DNA from: Halioxenophilus aromaticivorans
GTDB taxonomy: Bacteria; Pseudomonadota; Gammaproteobacteria; Pseudomonadales; Cellvibrionaceae
Direction of reading: 5' to 3'
Assembly: GCF_042850945.1 (NCBI RefSeq)
Contig: NZ_AP031496.1
Span: 1,116,001 to 1,180,000, forward strand
Length of the DNA stretch: 64,000 nt
In this document: positions 34,760-44,151 of the stretch, in pieces
Numbering within the stretch: position 1 is the first letter of the stretch
Layout: each line of letters starts with the position of its first letter
Translations under genes and position numbers: made by a program
The notes under the pieces: generated by a model
What the model was told of the DNA's origin: nothing
Database searches by the model: none
What the model saw: the letters and a program-made list of their open reading frames with translations, nothing else

Positions 34760-35617
34760 TGATTGGCCTGGCAGTTCTAAAACCAGGGTGAATTTTTTGC
34801 CCGGCCGCATAATCCTAACGCCTGCCCACACAACACAAATCACTCCGGCGCCCAACCCCCAAACCCATTCCTTTTGAAAATCCTCAAGGGTGTAGTAATA
34901 CTCCGGCCCAAGCCAGATTTCATAACCGACACTGATTAGCCACACCACCAAGTTGTTTAATGCATGGCAAATAATGGGCACCCAAAGGGTTTTGGTTTGC
35001 AAATACAGTAGGCACATGGCTGCGCCAAAAAAAGCAGCGCCAATTGGATCAGGATGGGCGATGCCAAAAAAAAATGACGACCATAGAATCGCCGGTAATA
35101 CACCGTATTTATGGCCCCAGCGATGAAGCAGCAGGCCTCTAAAGGCAAACTCTTCTGTCACCGGAGCAATAACCGCAAGAGAAATTACGCTTAGCAAATT
35201 GGCCAGTAGGGGATAACTGCCCTGGTCATGGATGATCAAAGGCGGCAGGTTGATATACCAGTAATTAACGAATTCTGGCACCACAAAGGAGAGCGGGTAG
35301 AACAGGGCGTAGGCTGCCGCCATGGAAAAGAAAAAACTAAAGCCAGTCAGCGCCAGCGCCTGTGGAAACTGGCCTGCGGTTGGTGGTGAGAAAAAAACTT
35401 GGAGTGGCAGTTTATGCCAAACAACCAACAGGCCCAGCAGTAAAACCACCAGCGCGGCATAGAGGTAGTAATAGAGTACATCAAACCAATAGTCGGCGCC
35501 GCCTGCCTGCCAAATCAGCTCGTCTAATAACTCAAGGCCGGGTAGATAGAACCATGGCAAGAGCCAGATAAGCACCACATAGCGGCCTTGTAAGGGTAAA
35601 AGTTGGTTGTCCGTCAT
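34721..35617 (-). CDS. CPBP-family intramembrane metalloprotease
   Basis: A 298-residue membrane protein with about seven to eight helices, of the CAAX protease/bacteriocin-processing (CPBP, ABI) family. The active-site motifs are EEFAFRG (VTEEFAFRGLLLHRW), FGIAHPD with the second-site His, and HALNN in the last motif. The N- and C-terminal helices frame the fold. Members are glutamate-type intramembrane proteases; targets are mostly unknown. It is convergent with the Lnt-type gene, and their 3' ends overlap by 39 bases. Downstream of its start there is a 377-base gap. Confidence 0.92.
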   Translation of the reverse strand: MTDNQLLPLQGRYVVLIWLLPWFYLPGLELLDELIWQAGGADYWFDVLYYYLYAALVVLLLGLLVVWHKLPLQVFFSPPTAGQFPQALALTGFSFFFSMAAAYALFYPLSFVVPEFVNYWYINLPPLIIHDQGSYPLLANLLSVISLAVIAPVTEEFAFRGLLLHRWGHKYGVLPAILWSSFFFGIAHPDPIGAAFFGAAMCLLYLQTKTLWVPIICHALNNLVVWLISVGYEIWLGPEYYYTLEDFQKEWVWGLGAGVICVVWAGVRIMRPGKKFTLVLELPGQSLDGNSHTPPAEQ

Positions 35618-35994
35618 GGCAGTGAAAACATCCAGTGGCTTAGCAATTGTCGCAGAGTGTTATAGCTGGAGTTGAGCACTACTAGATAATACGCCATCAA
35701 AATCGAAGATGCACTCCAGCTATTCATCGAACATGGGGTTTTAGTGTGTGTTAAGTCTGTTTACTCAGAACGCCTGATATATGGCAACGCGCATTAGTGT
35801 TCGCGGACAATTTACTGCTACTAAATTATTGGATAGTCACCATTTGCAAGCTAACTGAGCGAAGCCGCCCGGGCCAGCCTATTCGCAATGGAAGTAACAT
35901 TGGTACTATCTATCTACGTACCCCTTAGTTTTCTGATGTGGGCTCATGCTTCAAACAAGAAAGTGACTTTCAACTTATTATGGTGCCCTTTTTT
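35618..35994. other. 377-base gap with an 11-bp inverted repeat
   Basis: ATAGCTGGAGT at 35662-35672 and ACTCCAGCTAT at 35713-35723 are a perfect inverted repeat with a 40-base loop. The rest is AT-richer than its surroundings and holds no credible gene. It includes the promoter region of the CPBP gene. Confidence 0.45.
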
Positions 35995-36417
35995 TTATGG
36001 TTTCTTTGCAGCTGCGATAGTATCGCAAAAGCTTTTTAGAACTGCTTTCTTGGGTGACGATACCCCTCCTGAAATCGAATAGCTGATGGATACCCTACTA
36101 TATGAGCCATTTTCTTCCAAAACTATGTTGAGTGGGGCAGTTTTTCCTTCCCCAAATGATACGTCTTGGCTTGCAGAGATAATGCCTAGCTTCTCATCAG
36201 CGTTAGTAATTTTCCAGCCATCTTGAGCGATATGTTGATAGATCTTCTTGAAAGCGTCCTGGGAATTTAGGCTGGCGATTTCTTCCCATGTTTTAAAAGT
36301 TTTGCCCTTTAAAAAATTACCTTCTACAGAAAAATTTTCTGCGCACTGTGACGCGTAGGTATGGCAAGCAGAGGTGCTTAGCCAAAGTACTGATACTGCA
36401 ATGAGTTTGTTGTTCAA
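35995..36417 (-). CDS. Exported hypothetical protein
   Basis: A 140-residue protein with a signal peptide (MNNKLIAVSVLWLSTSACHTYASQ); a Cys at residue 18 might be a weak lipobox (STSAC) or part of the signal. The mature chain has helices (WEEIASLNSQDAFKKIYQHI) and then a beta-rich domain: WKITNADEKLGIISASQDVSFGEGKTAPLNIVLEENGSYSRVSISYSISGGV. This resembles small periplasmic domains that carry a DUF4410/BON-like two-layer fold, but I do not recognise the family. It is divergent from the MFS gene at 36648. Confidence 0.68.
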   Translation of the reverse strand: MNNKLIAVSVLWLSTSACHTYASQCAENFSVEGNFLKGKTFKTWEEIASLNSQDAFKKIYQHIAQDGWKITNADEKLGIISASQDVSFGEGKTAPLNIVLEENGSYSRVSISYSISGGVSSPKKAVLKSFCDTIAAAKKP

Positions 36418-36647
36418 TTGGATTCTCCCATTTTCAGATGAACTCGACCGGTGAGGCGGGGGCTTTTCGGGCCCTTATGGAACACTCATTTGTCGAGATT
36501 GAATGTTCGTTATTTATGACTCATTATCCTTTCTCGGTCAATGGAATAAGTGTCAATTGGTCGACCGGTGCTCACTTACGCCCCGGTTCAGCTGGCGTAG
36601 GGTACAATACCCGCTTTAGTTCAGTTCCAACCGTTAAGGAATTCGCT

Positions 36648-37889
36648 TTGTTGTTTTCTGTGCAGTCGCATTCTGCGCTGCGTGAGCCTTTGTATCGTCG
36701 CTACTTTTTAGCCTCCTGCCTGGGTACCCTGGCCAGTTGGATGGTGCGTTTTAGTTTGGGGTGGCTGGCTTGGGATTTAACCCACACGGTGTTTTGGGTG
36801 GGCGTGGCCAGCGCCGGGATGTTGTTGCCAACGTTTTTGTTGTCGCCGATTTTCGGCGTGTTATCGGATCGATTTAATCCTCGCAACGGCTTGTTAGTAA
36901 CCACCCTCAGCCAAGGTGTGGTGGCGGGGTTAGTGGCTTTGGCCATGGCCTTGGGCATGTTTTCCCTACCGGTTTTATTGGTTGCCAGTGTGCTGGTGGG
37001 GGCGGTGAGTGCTGCGCATCACCCCATTCGGTTAGCGTTTATTCCGCGCATCGTGGGGCGGCAAGCCCTGCCCAGCGCCATTGGCTTGTCCGCCACCATG
37101 TTTAATACCTCGCGGGTGTTGGGGCCAGCTCTAAGCGGTGCGTTAATTGCCAATGCATCGGTGGTATTTACGTTGTTGTTTGCCACCGGGGCTTACCTGG
37201 CCTCCACCATCGCGTTGACTCGGGTTAAGCTGGATTACCAACCCAGTACGGTACAACACAAAAGTATTTTAGCGGAGTTGCTAGAAGGCATACGGACCAG
37301 CGCCGGGCGCCCGGTCATTCGGTTGATACTGTTGTTAACGGTGTTTAATGGCTTGCTGGGGCGCACATTGTTGGAGTTGTTGCCGGCGCTGTCGGGTAAA
37401 TTATTGGGCGGTTCTGCCAGTGAGCTGGCTTGGCTTACCGCCGCTGCCGGTGTGGGTTCCATCATTGGTGGCTTGATCATTGCGCGGCTAAGAGATAACC
37501 ACGGGTTGTTATTTCGCATTGTTATCGCAGGCTTGGCGGTTGCTGCGGTGAGTTTGGTGCCGCTGTATATGGCGGCGCAGCTCTGGTTATTGGCGTTGTT
37601 GGTGGGCGTAGTGAGTTTGGTTACCACGGTGACGGGGATTTCTAGCCAGGCTCTGGCGCAGTTGACGGTAGCCGACGATATGCGCGGCCGGGTGATGAGC
37701 CTGTGGACGGTGTGCTCCATGGGCAGCCCCGCCATCGGCACCTTTGGGGTGGGGGCGGTGGCAGACCATGTAGGTTTTGCCACCACGCTCAACGCAATGG
37801 CGGCGCTGGCCCTAGTGGCTTTATTTTGGGTTTGGTTGCCAGTACGGCGGCAAATTCGCCGCGCACAAGCCGTTAACCCGTCGGCGTAG
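36648..37889 (+). CDS. MFS transporter, EntS/MFS_3 type
   Basis: A 413-residue major-facilitator protein with 12 membrane helices. Features: YRRYFLASCLGTLASWMVRFSLGWLAWDLT (helix 1), SPIFGVLSDRFNPRNGLL (motif A), the paired half at ARLRDNHGLLFRIVIAG, and MRGRVMSLWTVCSMGSPAIGTFGVGAVADHVG near the end, which is typical of the DHA3/EntS group of exporters. TTG at 36648 is chosen as the start because AAGGA sits 7 bases upstream and helix 1 follows shortly. An ATG at 36438 would add 70 residues without membrane character. Substrate unknown. The 3' end overlaps the convergent RND permease by 17 bases. Confidence 0.87.
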   Translation: MLFSVQSHSALREPLYRRYFLASCLGTLASWMVRFSLGWLAWDLTHTVFWVGVASAGMLLPTFLLSPIFGVLSDRFNPRNGLLVTTLSQGVVAGLVALAMALGMFSLPVLLVASVLVGAVSAAHHPIRLAFIPRIVGRQALPSAIGLSATMFNTSRVLGPALSGALIANASVVFTLLFATGAYLASTIALTRVKLDYQPSTVQHKSILAELLEGIRTSAGRPVIRLILLLTVFNGLLGRTLLELLPALSGKLLGGSASELAWLTAAAGVGSIIGGLIIARLRDNHGLLFRIVIAGLAVAAVSLVPLYMAAQLWLLALLVGVVSLVTTVTGISSQALAQLTVADDMRGRVMSLWTVCSMGSPAIGTFGVGAVADHVGFATTLNAMAALALVALFWVWLPVRRQIRRAQAVNPSA

Positions 37890-40800
37890 CGGATTCGTCA
37901 GCGCTGTATTTGATGCGGGTTTTGGTTACCCAAATCAAAAAGCAGGGTAAAAAGGTTAGGGTGATGATGGTGGAACACAGTATCCCCGCCAGCACCACAA
38001 TGCCCACTCCTCGGTACAATTCAGAGCCTGCGCCGGGGATCAAGACCAGCGGCGCCAGGCCAAAAATAGTGGTGAAGGTTGACATTAAAATCGGCCGTAG
38101 GCGGGTGCTGATAGCGCCGATAACGGCGTCTTGCACGGAAGTATCGGCCTGGGCCAAATTACGTCGGGTTTGATCGACGATCAATATCGGGTTATTCACC
38201 ACGGTGCCCAGCAGTATTAAAAAGCCCAGCATGGTGATCATGTCGAAGGGTTGCGAAAGCCCCAGTACATTGAGCAATACTAAGCCGACGAGGCCACCTG
38301 CCAAGCCCAATGGAATGGTGGCCAGGATAATCAACGGGTAGCCCCAGTGCTTAAATATCGCCACCAACAATAAATAAATCAAAATTAAGGCTACGGTAAA
38401 ATTATCTTTTAATGCCGTTTGTGTGGCCTGTAATTGGTCGGCTGCACCGGAAATGGTAATGTTAACATCCTGCGGTAATTCGCCGGCGGCGCGCATGGCT
38501 GGGATCAGCTCCGATTGCACTCGAGCCACGGCGGTTTCCAGGGCGACATCGCGCGGTGGAATAATACGCAAGGTTACGGTGCGGTGACCATCAATGCGGC
38601 GCACCGAGGCGCTGTCCACGGTTTCGGTTAAATCGGCCAGGGCGCTGAGCGGCAAAAAGCCAGCGTTGGGCGTCATTATGGGCAGGTCGGCCATGTTGTC
38701 GAGCTGTCGGTTTTGGCCGGCGTCGCTTAACAAAAAGATGTCGATTTTATCGTCGTTAAAAAAGAACTCATCCACAAACGCGCCATCGCTCAACGCGGCA
38801 ACGGCGTAGCCAAATTCATCCGCCGATAGCCCATATTCTGCCAGCCGCTCCCAATTCGGTTTGACCTCCACCAGTGGTTGGTCCAGCGATAGCGACGACG
38901 GTTCTGATTGAATTTGTGGGTTGGTAAACAGTTCTTCCGCTCGGCGATAGGCGTTTTCTCCAGTGGTATAAAGCGTGGCCAAATCTGGGCCAGAAATATC
39001 CAGATTAACCGCCCGTGTGCCACCGTTGTTGCTACTGATAATGGAACCGCGGGAGGAAAACGCCCTCATACCCGGGTATTGGCGCATATAATCGGTGAGG
39101 CTTGCCATCATTGGCCCTATGTCGTCGCCCTCTGTGGGCTCGCTCATCACCCAAACGCCACCAGAGTTCACCGACATAAAATAGTACTTCAGCGACGGTA
39201 ATGGTTTTTTACCTTGGTGAAATAATTCTGGGTCGGTATCGACGTTGTCTTCTAAGGTTTTGCGTACATCGGTACCGATGATTTCCATTTCGCTCATGTT
39301 GTAACCCGGTGGCGCGATCATCATGGAAAATGCCTTGGGTTCTTCACCCTCGGGCAGATACTCCGCCGGTGGCATTAAGATAATCGCGGCAACCAGAGTA
39401 GTGATTACGGCGATGGCCATGGTTACCATACGGCGGGTGAGTGTTTGCGTTAACCAAGTCACCATGGCCATAATTTTTCTGCTTAGACCATCCACCGTGG
39501 AATTGTCGGTTTCTTTACCAAATCCCAGCCGCGCACTGGCCGCCGGTACTACGGTGATGGCCACAAGCATAGAGGCGAGGATGGCCGCCGAAATGGCAAT
39601 GGCAATGTCAGAATACAATTGGCCGGCTTCTTCCTTGATAAACAGTATCGGCGCAAACACCAAAATCGTGGTCATCGACGACGCCAGTACCGCCGACCAC
39701 ACCTCTTGTACGCCGGCAACGGCGGCGTCGAATAATGCCAAGCCCCGACGGCGGGCCTGCTCGATACTCTCCAAAACCACAATGGTATTGTCCACCGTCA
39801 TGCCAATGGCAAAGGCTACGCCGGCCAGGGAAATAACGTTGATGGTGCGGCCAAAAATCAGCAGGCCGAAAAACGCGGCAATGGTGCAAATAGGGATACT
39901 TAACACACCCACCAGAGTCGCTTTGGCGCTGCGCAAAAACAAGTACATTATGGCGGTGGCTAAAAAGGCTCCAAGAGCCAAATTGGTCCATACGTTTTTA
40001 ATGGAATCCTGCACATAGCGCACGTCCTCGCCCACCAGTACCATGCGCAGGCCATTGTCTTTTAATATGCCTTCTTGCATATCATCCACAATGGGCCAAA
40101 GGTCTTTTTTAATGTCGATAACATTGGCGCCGGTTTCGCGATTCACCGCCATGCGCAGGCCTTTTTCGCCTTCACGGTAGGTATTGTTGCGCACCTCGTA
40201 GTGGTCCAACACAACGTTGGCGACGTCTTTTAAACGCACCGTGGCGTTATCCTGTTGGCGAAGAATGGTGTCTTCTAATTCGGTTAAATCATCGTACCGG
40301 CCCACGGTACGAATTAAATATCGACGCTTGCCGCTTTCGACATCGCCGGCGGATCGGTCGGCGTTGCGGGCGCGGATACGAGCCCGTACTTCAGACAAGG
40401 TTAAACCCCGCTGCGCCAGCTTGATGGGGTCAATTAAAATTTGCACCTGGCGCTCGGCGCCGCCGCGTACTTCTACCTCAGAGATGCCGTCCACGCGTTC
40501 CATAATGGGCCGAATAAAATCGTCGACAAAGTCGTACATCATATCCATGTCCAAGCCCAGAGGGTTGCCAGGCAGTGGCACCACCGCAAAATAGATGAAC
40601 GAGTTAGCCGAAAACGAGCTGCTGACCAAGCGCGGTTGATCGACGTTTTCTGGGTAGGCTGGCACCTGGCTCAGGGCATTGCTGACTTCGATTAAGGTTT
40701 GGTTGATATCGACCCCAAATGGAAATTCCAAGTCGATGCTGGCGCTGCCGGTTTCTGCCTCCGACGACATGCGTTGTAGGTTGGGTACGGTACGCAGGTA

Positions 40801-41001
40801 GCGTTCTTGCTCCAATAAAATTTCTTTTTCTACGTCCTGTGGTGTGGCGCCAGGCCACCCAGTACGAACGCCGATGGTGCGCACTTCTAAATCCGGGATC
40901 ATTTGCACCGGGATTTGCAGGGCCGAGGTAATGCCCAACACGCAAATGATTAATACCGTAACACTAACGATAATGCCTTCGCGAACGCTGGCTTGAAACA
41001 T
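37873..41001 (-). CDS. RND-family efflux permease (AcrB-like, HAE-1)
   Basis: A 1042-residue inner-membrane proton antiporter, the pump of a tripartite efflux system. The layout is standard: helix 1 (IIVSVTVLIICVLGITSAL), a large periplasmic loop from IPVQMIPDLEVRTIGV, helices 2-6, a second loop from about residue 545, and helices 8-12. The proton-relay helix 4 reads GVAFAIGMTVDNTIVVLES, with Asp-Asn rather than the Asp-Asp of AcrB, as in many single-Asp relatives. Helix 10-12 motifs are AIFKHWGYPLIILATIPLGLAGG and LGTVVNNPILIVDQ. It is 15 bases downstream of its adaptor gene. No outer-membrane channel gene is in the window. Substrate unknown. Confidence 0.95.
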   Translation of the reverse strand: MFQASVREGIIVSVTVLIICVLGITSALQIPVQMIPDLEVRTIGVRTGWPGATPQDVEKEILLEQERYLRTVPNLQRMSSEAETGSASIDLEFPFGVDINQTLIEVSNALSQVPAYPENVDQPRLVSSSFSANSFIYFAVVPLPGNPLGLDMDMMYDFVDDFIRPIMERVDGISEVEVRGGAERQVQILIDPIKLAQRGLTLSEVRARIRARNADRSAGDVESGKRRYLIRTVGRYDDLTELEDTILRQQDNATVRLKDVANVVLDHYEVRNNTYREGEKGLRMAVNRETGANVIDIKKDLWPIVDDMQEGILKDNGLRMVLVGEDVRYVQDSIKNVWTNLALGAFLATAIMYLFLRSAKATLVGVLSIPICTIAAFFGLLIFGRTINVISLAGVAFAIGMTVDNTIVVLESIEQARRRGLALFDAAVAGVQEVWSAVLASSMTTILVFAPILFIKEEAGQLYSDIAIAISAAILASMLVAITVVPAASARLGFGKETDNSTVDGLSRKIMAMVTWLTQTLTRRMVTMAIAVITTLVAAIILMPPAEYLPEGEEPKAFSMMIAPPGYNMSEMEIIGTDVRKTLEDNVDTDPELFHQGKKPLPSLKYYFMSVNSGGVWVMSEPTEGDDIGPMMASLTDYMRQYPGMRAFSSRGSIISSNNGGTRAVNLDISGPDLATLYTTGENAYRRAEELFTNPQIQSEPSSLSLDQPLVEVKPNWERLAEYGLSADEFGYAVAALSDGAFVDEFFFNDDKIDIFLLSDAGQNRQLDNMADLPIMTPNAGFLPLSALADLTETVDSASVRRIDGHRTVTLRIIPPRDVALETAVARVQSELIPAMRAAGELPQDVNITISGAADQLQATQTALKDNFTVALILIYLLLVAIFKHWGYPLIILATIPLGLAGGLVGLVLLNVLGLSQPFDMITMLGFLILLGTVVNNPILIVDQTRRNLAQADTSVQDAVIGAISTRLRPILMSTFTTIFGLAPLVLIPGAGSELYRGVGIVVLAGILCSTIITLTFLPCFLIWVTKTRIKYSADESATPTG

Positions 41002-41016
41002 AATAATTTCCTGTAA

Positions 41017-42096
41017 TTAGCGTACGATTTTTATCGGTTGGTTGTTGCGCAAAATCTCATTACCGCGCACAACCACTTGGCTATTGGCGTCCAGGCCGGA
41101 GATAACTTCTATTTGGTCGCCCAGTATCTGGCCCACCTTTACCGGTTGGCGCTTGGCGATGGCGGGGTCGCTTTGCTCGTCGACAATAAACACCGCAAAG
41201 CTGTTATCTGGGTTGCGCAGTATGGCGTCGCGGGGCACGGTTAACACAGAGTCGTCGGCCTGTGCGGTGCTGAAGGTTGCCGTTGCCGAGCTGCCCGGAG
41301 GTAGGGCATTGCCTGGGTTATCTGCCACCAAGCGCAGGCGAAAGGTTCGGCTTACGGCGTTGGCAACAGGAATGCTGGTGTGTATGCGCGCGGGCAGTAT
41401 TGTGTTTGGGTTTGTGTCCGGTTTAATTTCTACCTGGGTATTGCTGCTTAGGCTGTAAAACAAACTCTGGGGGATTTCCACATCCAGGTAGGTTGCCTCG
41501 GTGGCGACTAACTCTAAAACCGCAGTGCCGCGAGTAATCCATTCGCCTTGCTCGGTGAGTCGCTGGCTCACCACGCCGGTGAAGGGCGCGGTAATTTTAT
41601 GGTATTGCAAACGCTGTTGCTGTGCGGCCACGGCGGCTTGGGCCCCTTTTAATGCTGCCTGTGTAGTTGCTTGGTTGGCCTGGCGCAGGGCCAACTCGGT
41701 TAATGCGATGTGCTTTTGTTGGCTTAACCGCTGAGCTTCGCTCACCAATCGTTGGGCCTCACCGGCCTCCGCCTGGGCGCGTTCCAACTCCGCTCGCAGA
41801 CGCGACAATTCAATTTTTTCCAAGCTGTCGTCAAGCTCAATTAATACGTCGCCGGCTTGCACTCGGCTGCCGTCATCAATTAAGAGCTTGTCCACTGCGC
41901 CATCCACTCGGGCAGACAGGTTAGACACTTGAACCGCACGCACGGTGCCGGATAGTTGAATGGATTGGCTAGCGGCTTGGCTTTGTGGTTCGGCGACGGA
42001 AACCGGTGCTGTGTTTTGTGCGTAGGAAAGACAAGGGCTAAGTAGGCAAGCCAGTAAAGCAGCGTGGGCTACGCGAAGACGCAAGGGGTTATCCAT
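41017..42096 (-). CDS. RND efflux periplasmic adaptor (membrane fusion protein)
   Basis: A 359-residue HlyD/AcrA-type adaptor. A signal peptide ends near YAQ (residue 26); there is no lipobox at that site, so the mature protein is probably soluble or peripherally bound. Domains in order: lipoyl half (VRAVQVSNLSARVDGAVDKLLIDDGSRVQAGDVLIELD), alpha-hairpin (IELSRLRAELERAQAEAGEAQRLVSEAQRL to QQRLQ), second lipoyl half (ITAPFTGVVSQRLTEQGEWI), beta-barrel (TYLDVEIPQSL...), and the membrane-proximal domain ending IEVISGLDANSQVVVRGNEILRN. It bridges the RND permease 15 bases downstream with an outer-membrane channel encoded elsewhere. Confidence 0.95.
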   Translation of the reverse strand: MDNPLRLRVAHAALLACLLSPCLSYAQNTAPVSVAEPQSQAASQSIQLSGTVRAVQVSNLSARVDGAVDKLLIDDGSRVQAGDVLIELDDSLEKIELSRLRAELERAQAEAGEAQRLVSEAQRLSQQKHIALTELALRQANQATTQAALKGAQAAVAAQQQRLQYHKITAPFTGVVSQRLTEQGEWITRGTAVLELVATEATYLDVEIPQSLFYSLSSNTQVEIKPDTNPNTILPARIHTSIPVANAVSRTFRLRLVADNPGNALPPGSSATATFSTAQADDSVLTVPRDAILRNPDNSFAVFIVDEQSDPAIAKRQPVKVGQILGDQIEVISGLDANSQVVVRGNEILRNNQPIKIVR

Positions 42097-42232
42097 GGAG
42101 AGGGTTCCGTGTGTGTAGGTTAGTTATCATCCTGAGACAGCATCATTACGGTTTCGCGGGGTCGAAATACACAGTTAAAGTAAAAGGCCGAGACGAAACC
42201 TGTCGATGCATTCACTTACTTGTTTCAGTGTT

Positions 42233-42277
42233 GATGACAGCTGCCATCGAATTTGGCAGCAGCTCCTTGTGCCACGC
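42233..42277. repeat. Hairpin and dispersed repeat, copy 2
   Basis: GATGAC, CATCGAATTTGGCAGC and GCCACGC occur in the same order and similar spacing as at 31477-31519. Here GCTGCCA (42240-42246) and TGGCAGC (42254-42260) pair as a hairpin. It lies in the 448-base region between the divergent RND adaptor and MAPEG genes; I saw nothing else in that region beyond promoter-like AT tracts. Confidence 0.6.
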
Positions 42278-42544
42278 TAGTGCTCCGCCAGAGAACTGCT
42301 TTGCAGAACAAACTGCCTGGCTAGGAACTGGTTATTCATTGATGTTACACCATTATCGATATGCTAACCCAGGGTATAAAGTGGTGTAATAGGTGCGATA
42401 AACTTTCACAATGTTTGCACATTATTACTGGCAATCGTGCTTTTCCTCTGCAGCTCGCCGATGAAGACAACGCAAACACTGAAAAGGAACCGTTGCTCTA
42501 GGCCGAGAGCCATTTTGTTATTGATAAGCTAAAAAGGATAATCC

Positions 42545-42931
42545 ATGACCATTATTGTGATTTGTTTAATTATTGCCGCGTTCACGCCGCTGTTAGCCAA
42601 AGCGCCCTTGGGCTACCTACAAGCCAAACAAGAGGGCGGTTATGACAACAACAATCCGCGGGCACAGCAGGCTGGGCTCAGTGGTTTAGGCGCTAGGGCG
42701 TTAGCGGCGCAAAACAATGCGTTTGAGGCGTTCCCTACCTTTGCTGCGGGTGTCCTTATTGCTCTGTGGGCTGAGGCGAACTTGGCTACTGTGCAGTTGT
42801 TGTGTGTGCTGCATATCGTGGCGCGTCTGTGCTATCTCACGTTTTATTTGGCGAACCTGGCCACCTTACGCTCGCTAAGTTGGATGGTGGGTTTTGGCTG
42901 TGCCATCGCGTTAATGGCGCTTGCGCTGTAG
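42545..42931 (+). CDS. MAPEG family membrane protein
   Basis: A 128-residue four-helix membrane protein of the MAPEG family (eicosanoid and glutathione metabolism). Landmarks: KAPLGYLQAKQEGGYDNNNPRAQQAGLSGLGARALAAQNNAFEAFPTFAAGVLIA, with the conserved Asn-Arg after helix 1 and the AAQNNAFEAFP signature, then the paired helices around LHIVARLCYLTFYL. Human members bind glutathione; roles of bacterial short forms are mostly unknown. AAAAGGATAATCC before the ATG is a good ribosome site. It is convergent with the methyltransferase gene, 35 bases apart. Confidence 0.92.
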   Translation: MTIIVICLIIAAFTPLLAKAPLGYLQAKQEGGYDNNNPRAQQAGLSGLGARALAAQNNAFEAFPTFAAGVLIALWAEANLATVQLLCVLHIVARLCYLTFYLANLATLRSLSWMVGFGCAIALMALAL

Positions 42932-42966
42932 CCCCTAATTATTGAGCAAAGAAACTTAGCGCCGAT

Positions 42967-43587
42967 TTAGGCCGTATTGTCACCGGCTACCTCTAGCACT
43001 AGGCCCCAGGTATTGAGCGGCGCGGGCACCGCCCAATCGCTGTAAAAGCCACCAAATTGCGCCTGGCATTGTTCTGCCATGGTTCTAAACGATGGTCGGC
43101 CGGGGTCGGTGAGTATGGTACGTGGCACACCGGCGGTGTGTGCTTTGGCCACCAGCTCAGCCACGGTTTCGGTTAGGCTATCCCAAAAACAAATGTCGGT
43201 GCCGATGATCACATCGAAGCCAGCCAGTTGGTCTGGGGTAATATCAGCTATATCAATGGCGATGGTATTCAGCTCAGCGCCATTGAGTTCGGCATGGTGC
43301 TCCAAATAGGGCAAGACATTTTCATCGGCGTCCAAGGCAACAACGGCGGCCTCAAATTGCTTGGCGCAGTAAATACCGGCCAGGCCCCAGCCACAACCCA
43401 CCTCCAGCACACTGCTACCGGGCTCCAACGGGTACTCTTTCAAGTAGTCCATTAACACAAACGAGCTCTGCCACACTTTGTTGCCGTGCAAGCTGTGGCC
43501 GGGATAGCGTTTTTTTAAGCGGCGGATATCTGGGTGGGCGTTTTGCAAAATGGTGAGGCCAAAGGCTTCAAAACTGTGTTTGGTCAT
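42967..43587 (-). CDS. Class I SAM-dependent methyltransferase
   Basis: A 206-residue Rossmann methyltransferase. SAM motif I is VLEVGCGWGLAGIYCAKQ near residues 61-77, the acidic motif II is VVALDADENVLPYLEHHAELNG, and DVIIGTDICFWDSLTETV follows as motif post-I/IV. The arrangement with WQSSFVLMDYL upstream resembles the METTL/FAM86 lysine-methyltransferase-like group (Methyltransf_16). It overlaps the SRPBCC gene by 4 bases (ATGA), so they are translationally coupled. Substrate unknown; a protein is a fair guess for this family. Confidence 0.87.
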   Translation of the reverse strand: MTKHSFEAFGLTILQNAHPDIRRLKKRYPGHSLHGNKVWQSSFVLMDYLKEYPLEPGSSVLEVGCGWGLAGIYCAKQFEAAVVALDADENVLPYLEHHAELNGAELNTIAIDIADITPDQLAGFDVIIGTDICFWDSLTETVAELVAKAHTAGVPRTILTDPGRPSFRTMAEQCQAQFGGFYSDWAVPAPLNTWGLVLEVAGDNTA

Positions 43588-44111
43588 GGGTTGGCTGATT
43601 GTAATTTGGCGATTAGCGCGTTCAACTGTGCGGATTGCACGGAGTCTACAACGCCGGCCAAGGATTGTAAGCCATCGGGGTAAAAGCCAGAGACATTGTA
43701 GCTTTGGGTGATTTGCGTACCGCCATTGGCAAGGGGCTCAAATCTCCAGCTCATGGCGCCGTGTAAGTCCATCATTTGCAGTGGCCCCAGGCCGCGCAGC
43801 AGTTGCACTTCTTGGCCCGGATTCACCATGGCCACCACCATATGCTGCACTTGCTTTTGGCCCTGTATTTCACAAAAGCAGCCACCGGCGCGGGCATCAA
43901 TGGATAGGTTCTCTGCCTTGCCAAACCGGGTGTGGCTGGCGATCCACCAGTCCTGTACCTTTAAAAACTGCTGGTAGGTTTGCTCTGGGCTGGCATCGGT
44001 GGAGCCGGTGATGACCAAATTAAAACCGTGTTCGGCCTTGTGGATTACCTCCGAGTTAGCGGCTGTGGCGGTGATAAGTAACAGCCATAGAGCAACACGT
44101 AAAATCAACAT
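43584..44111 (-). CDS. Exported SRPBCC-domain protein
   Basis: A 175-residue protein with a signal peptide (MLILRVALWLLLITATAANSE) and an SRPBCC/polyketide-cyclase-like helix-grip domain: TGSTDASPEQTYQQFLKVQDWWIASHTRFG, AENLSIDARAGGCFCE, GPLQMMDLHGAMSWRFEPLANGGTQITQSYNVSGF. These domains bind hydrophobic ligands in a cavity. The ATG at 44111 has GGAG 9 bases upstream and yields a proper signal peptide; a start at 44213 would not. It is the middle gene of a SnoaL-like, SRPBCC, methyltransferase operon. Ligand unknown. Confidence 0.82.
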   Translation of the reverse strand: MLILRVALWLLLITATAANSEVIHKAEHGFNLVITGSTDASPEQTYQQFLKVQDWWIASHTRFGKAENLSIDARAGGCFCEIQGQKQVQHMVVAMVNPGQEVQLLRGLGPLQMMDLHGAMSWRFEPLANGGTQITQSYNVSGFYPDGLQSLAGVVDSVQSAQLNALIAKLQSANP

Positions 44112-44151
44112 TAAGGTAGTCTCCGGTCTGTGGCTGAACCCTATATAAGCC

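Noticed and set aside
35640..35830. Integron attC-like site
   Set aside because: The inverted repeat at 35662-35723 lacks the conserved core triplets at both ends, and no integrase or cassette array is near.
35888..36082. Plus-strand ORF of 64 codons with hydrophobic start
   Set aside because: Its 3' half is antisense to the better-supported exported protein at 35995-36417, it has no ribosome site and no recognisable domain.
39323..40018. 231-codon plus-strand ORF inside the RND permease
   Set aside because: It is antisense to the strongly supported RND gene; the low-complexity Met/Ala/Thr-rich translation is typical of an antisense shadow.
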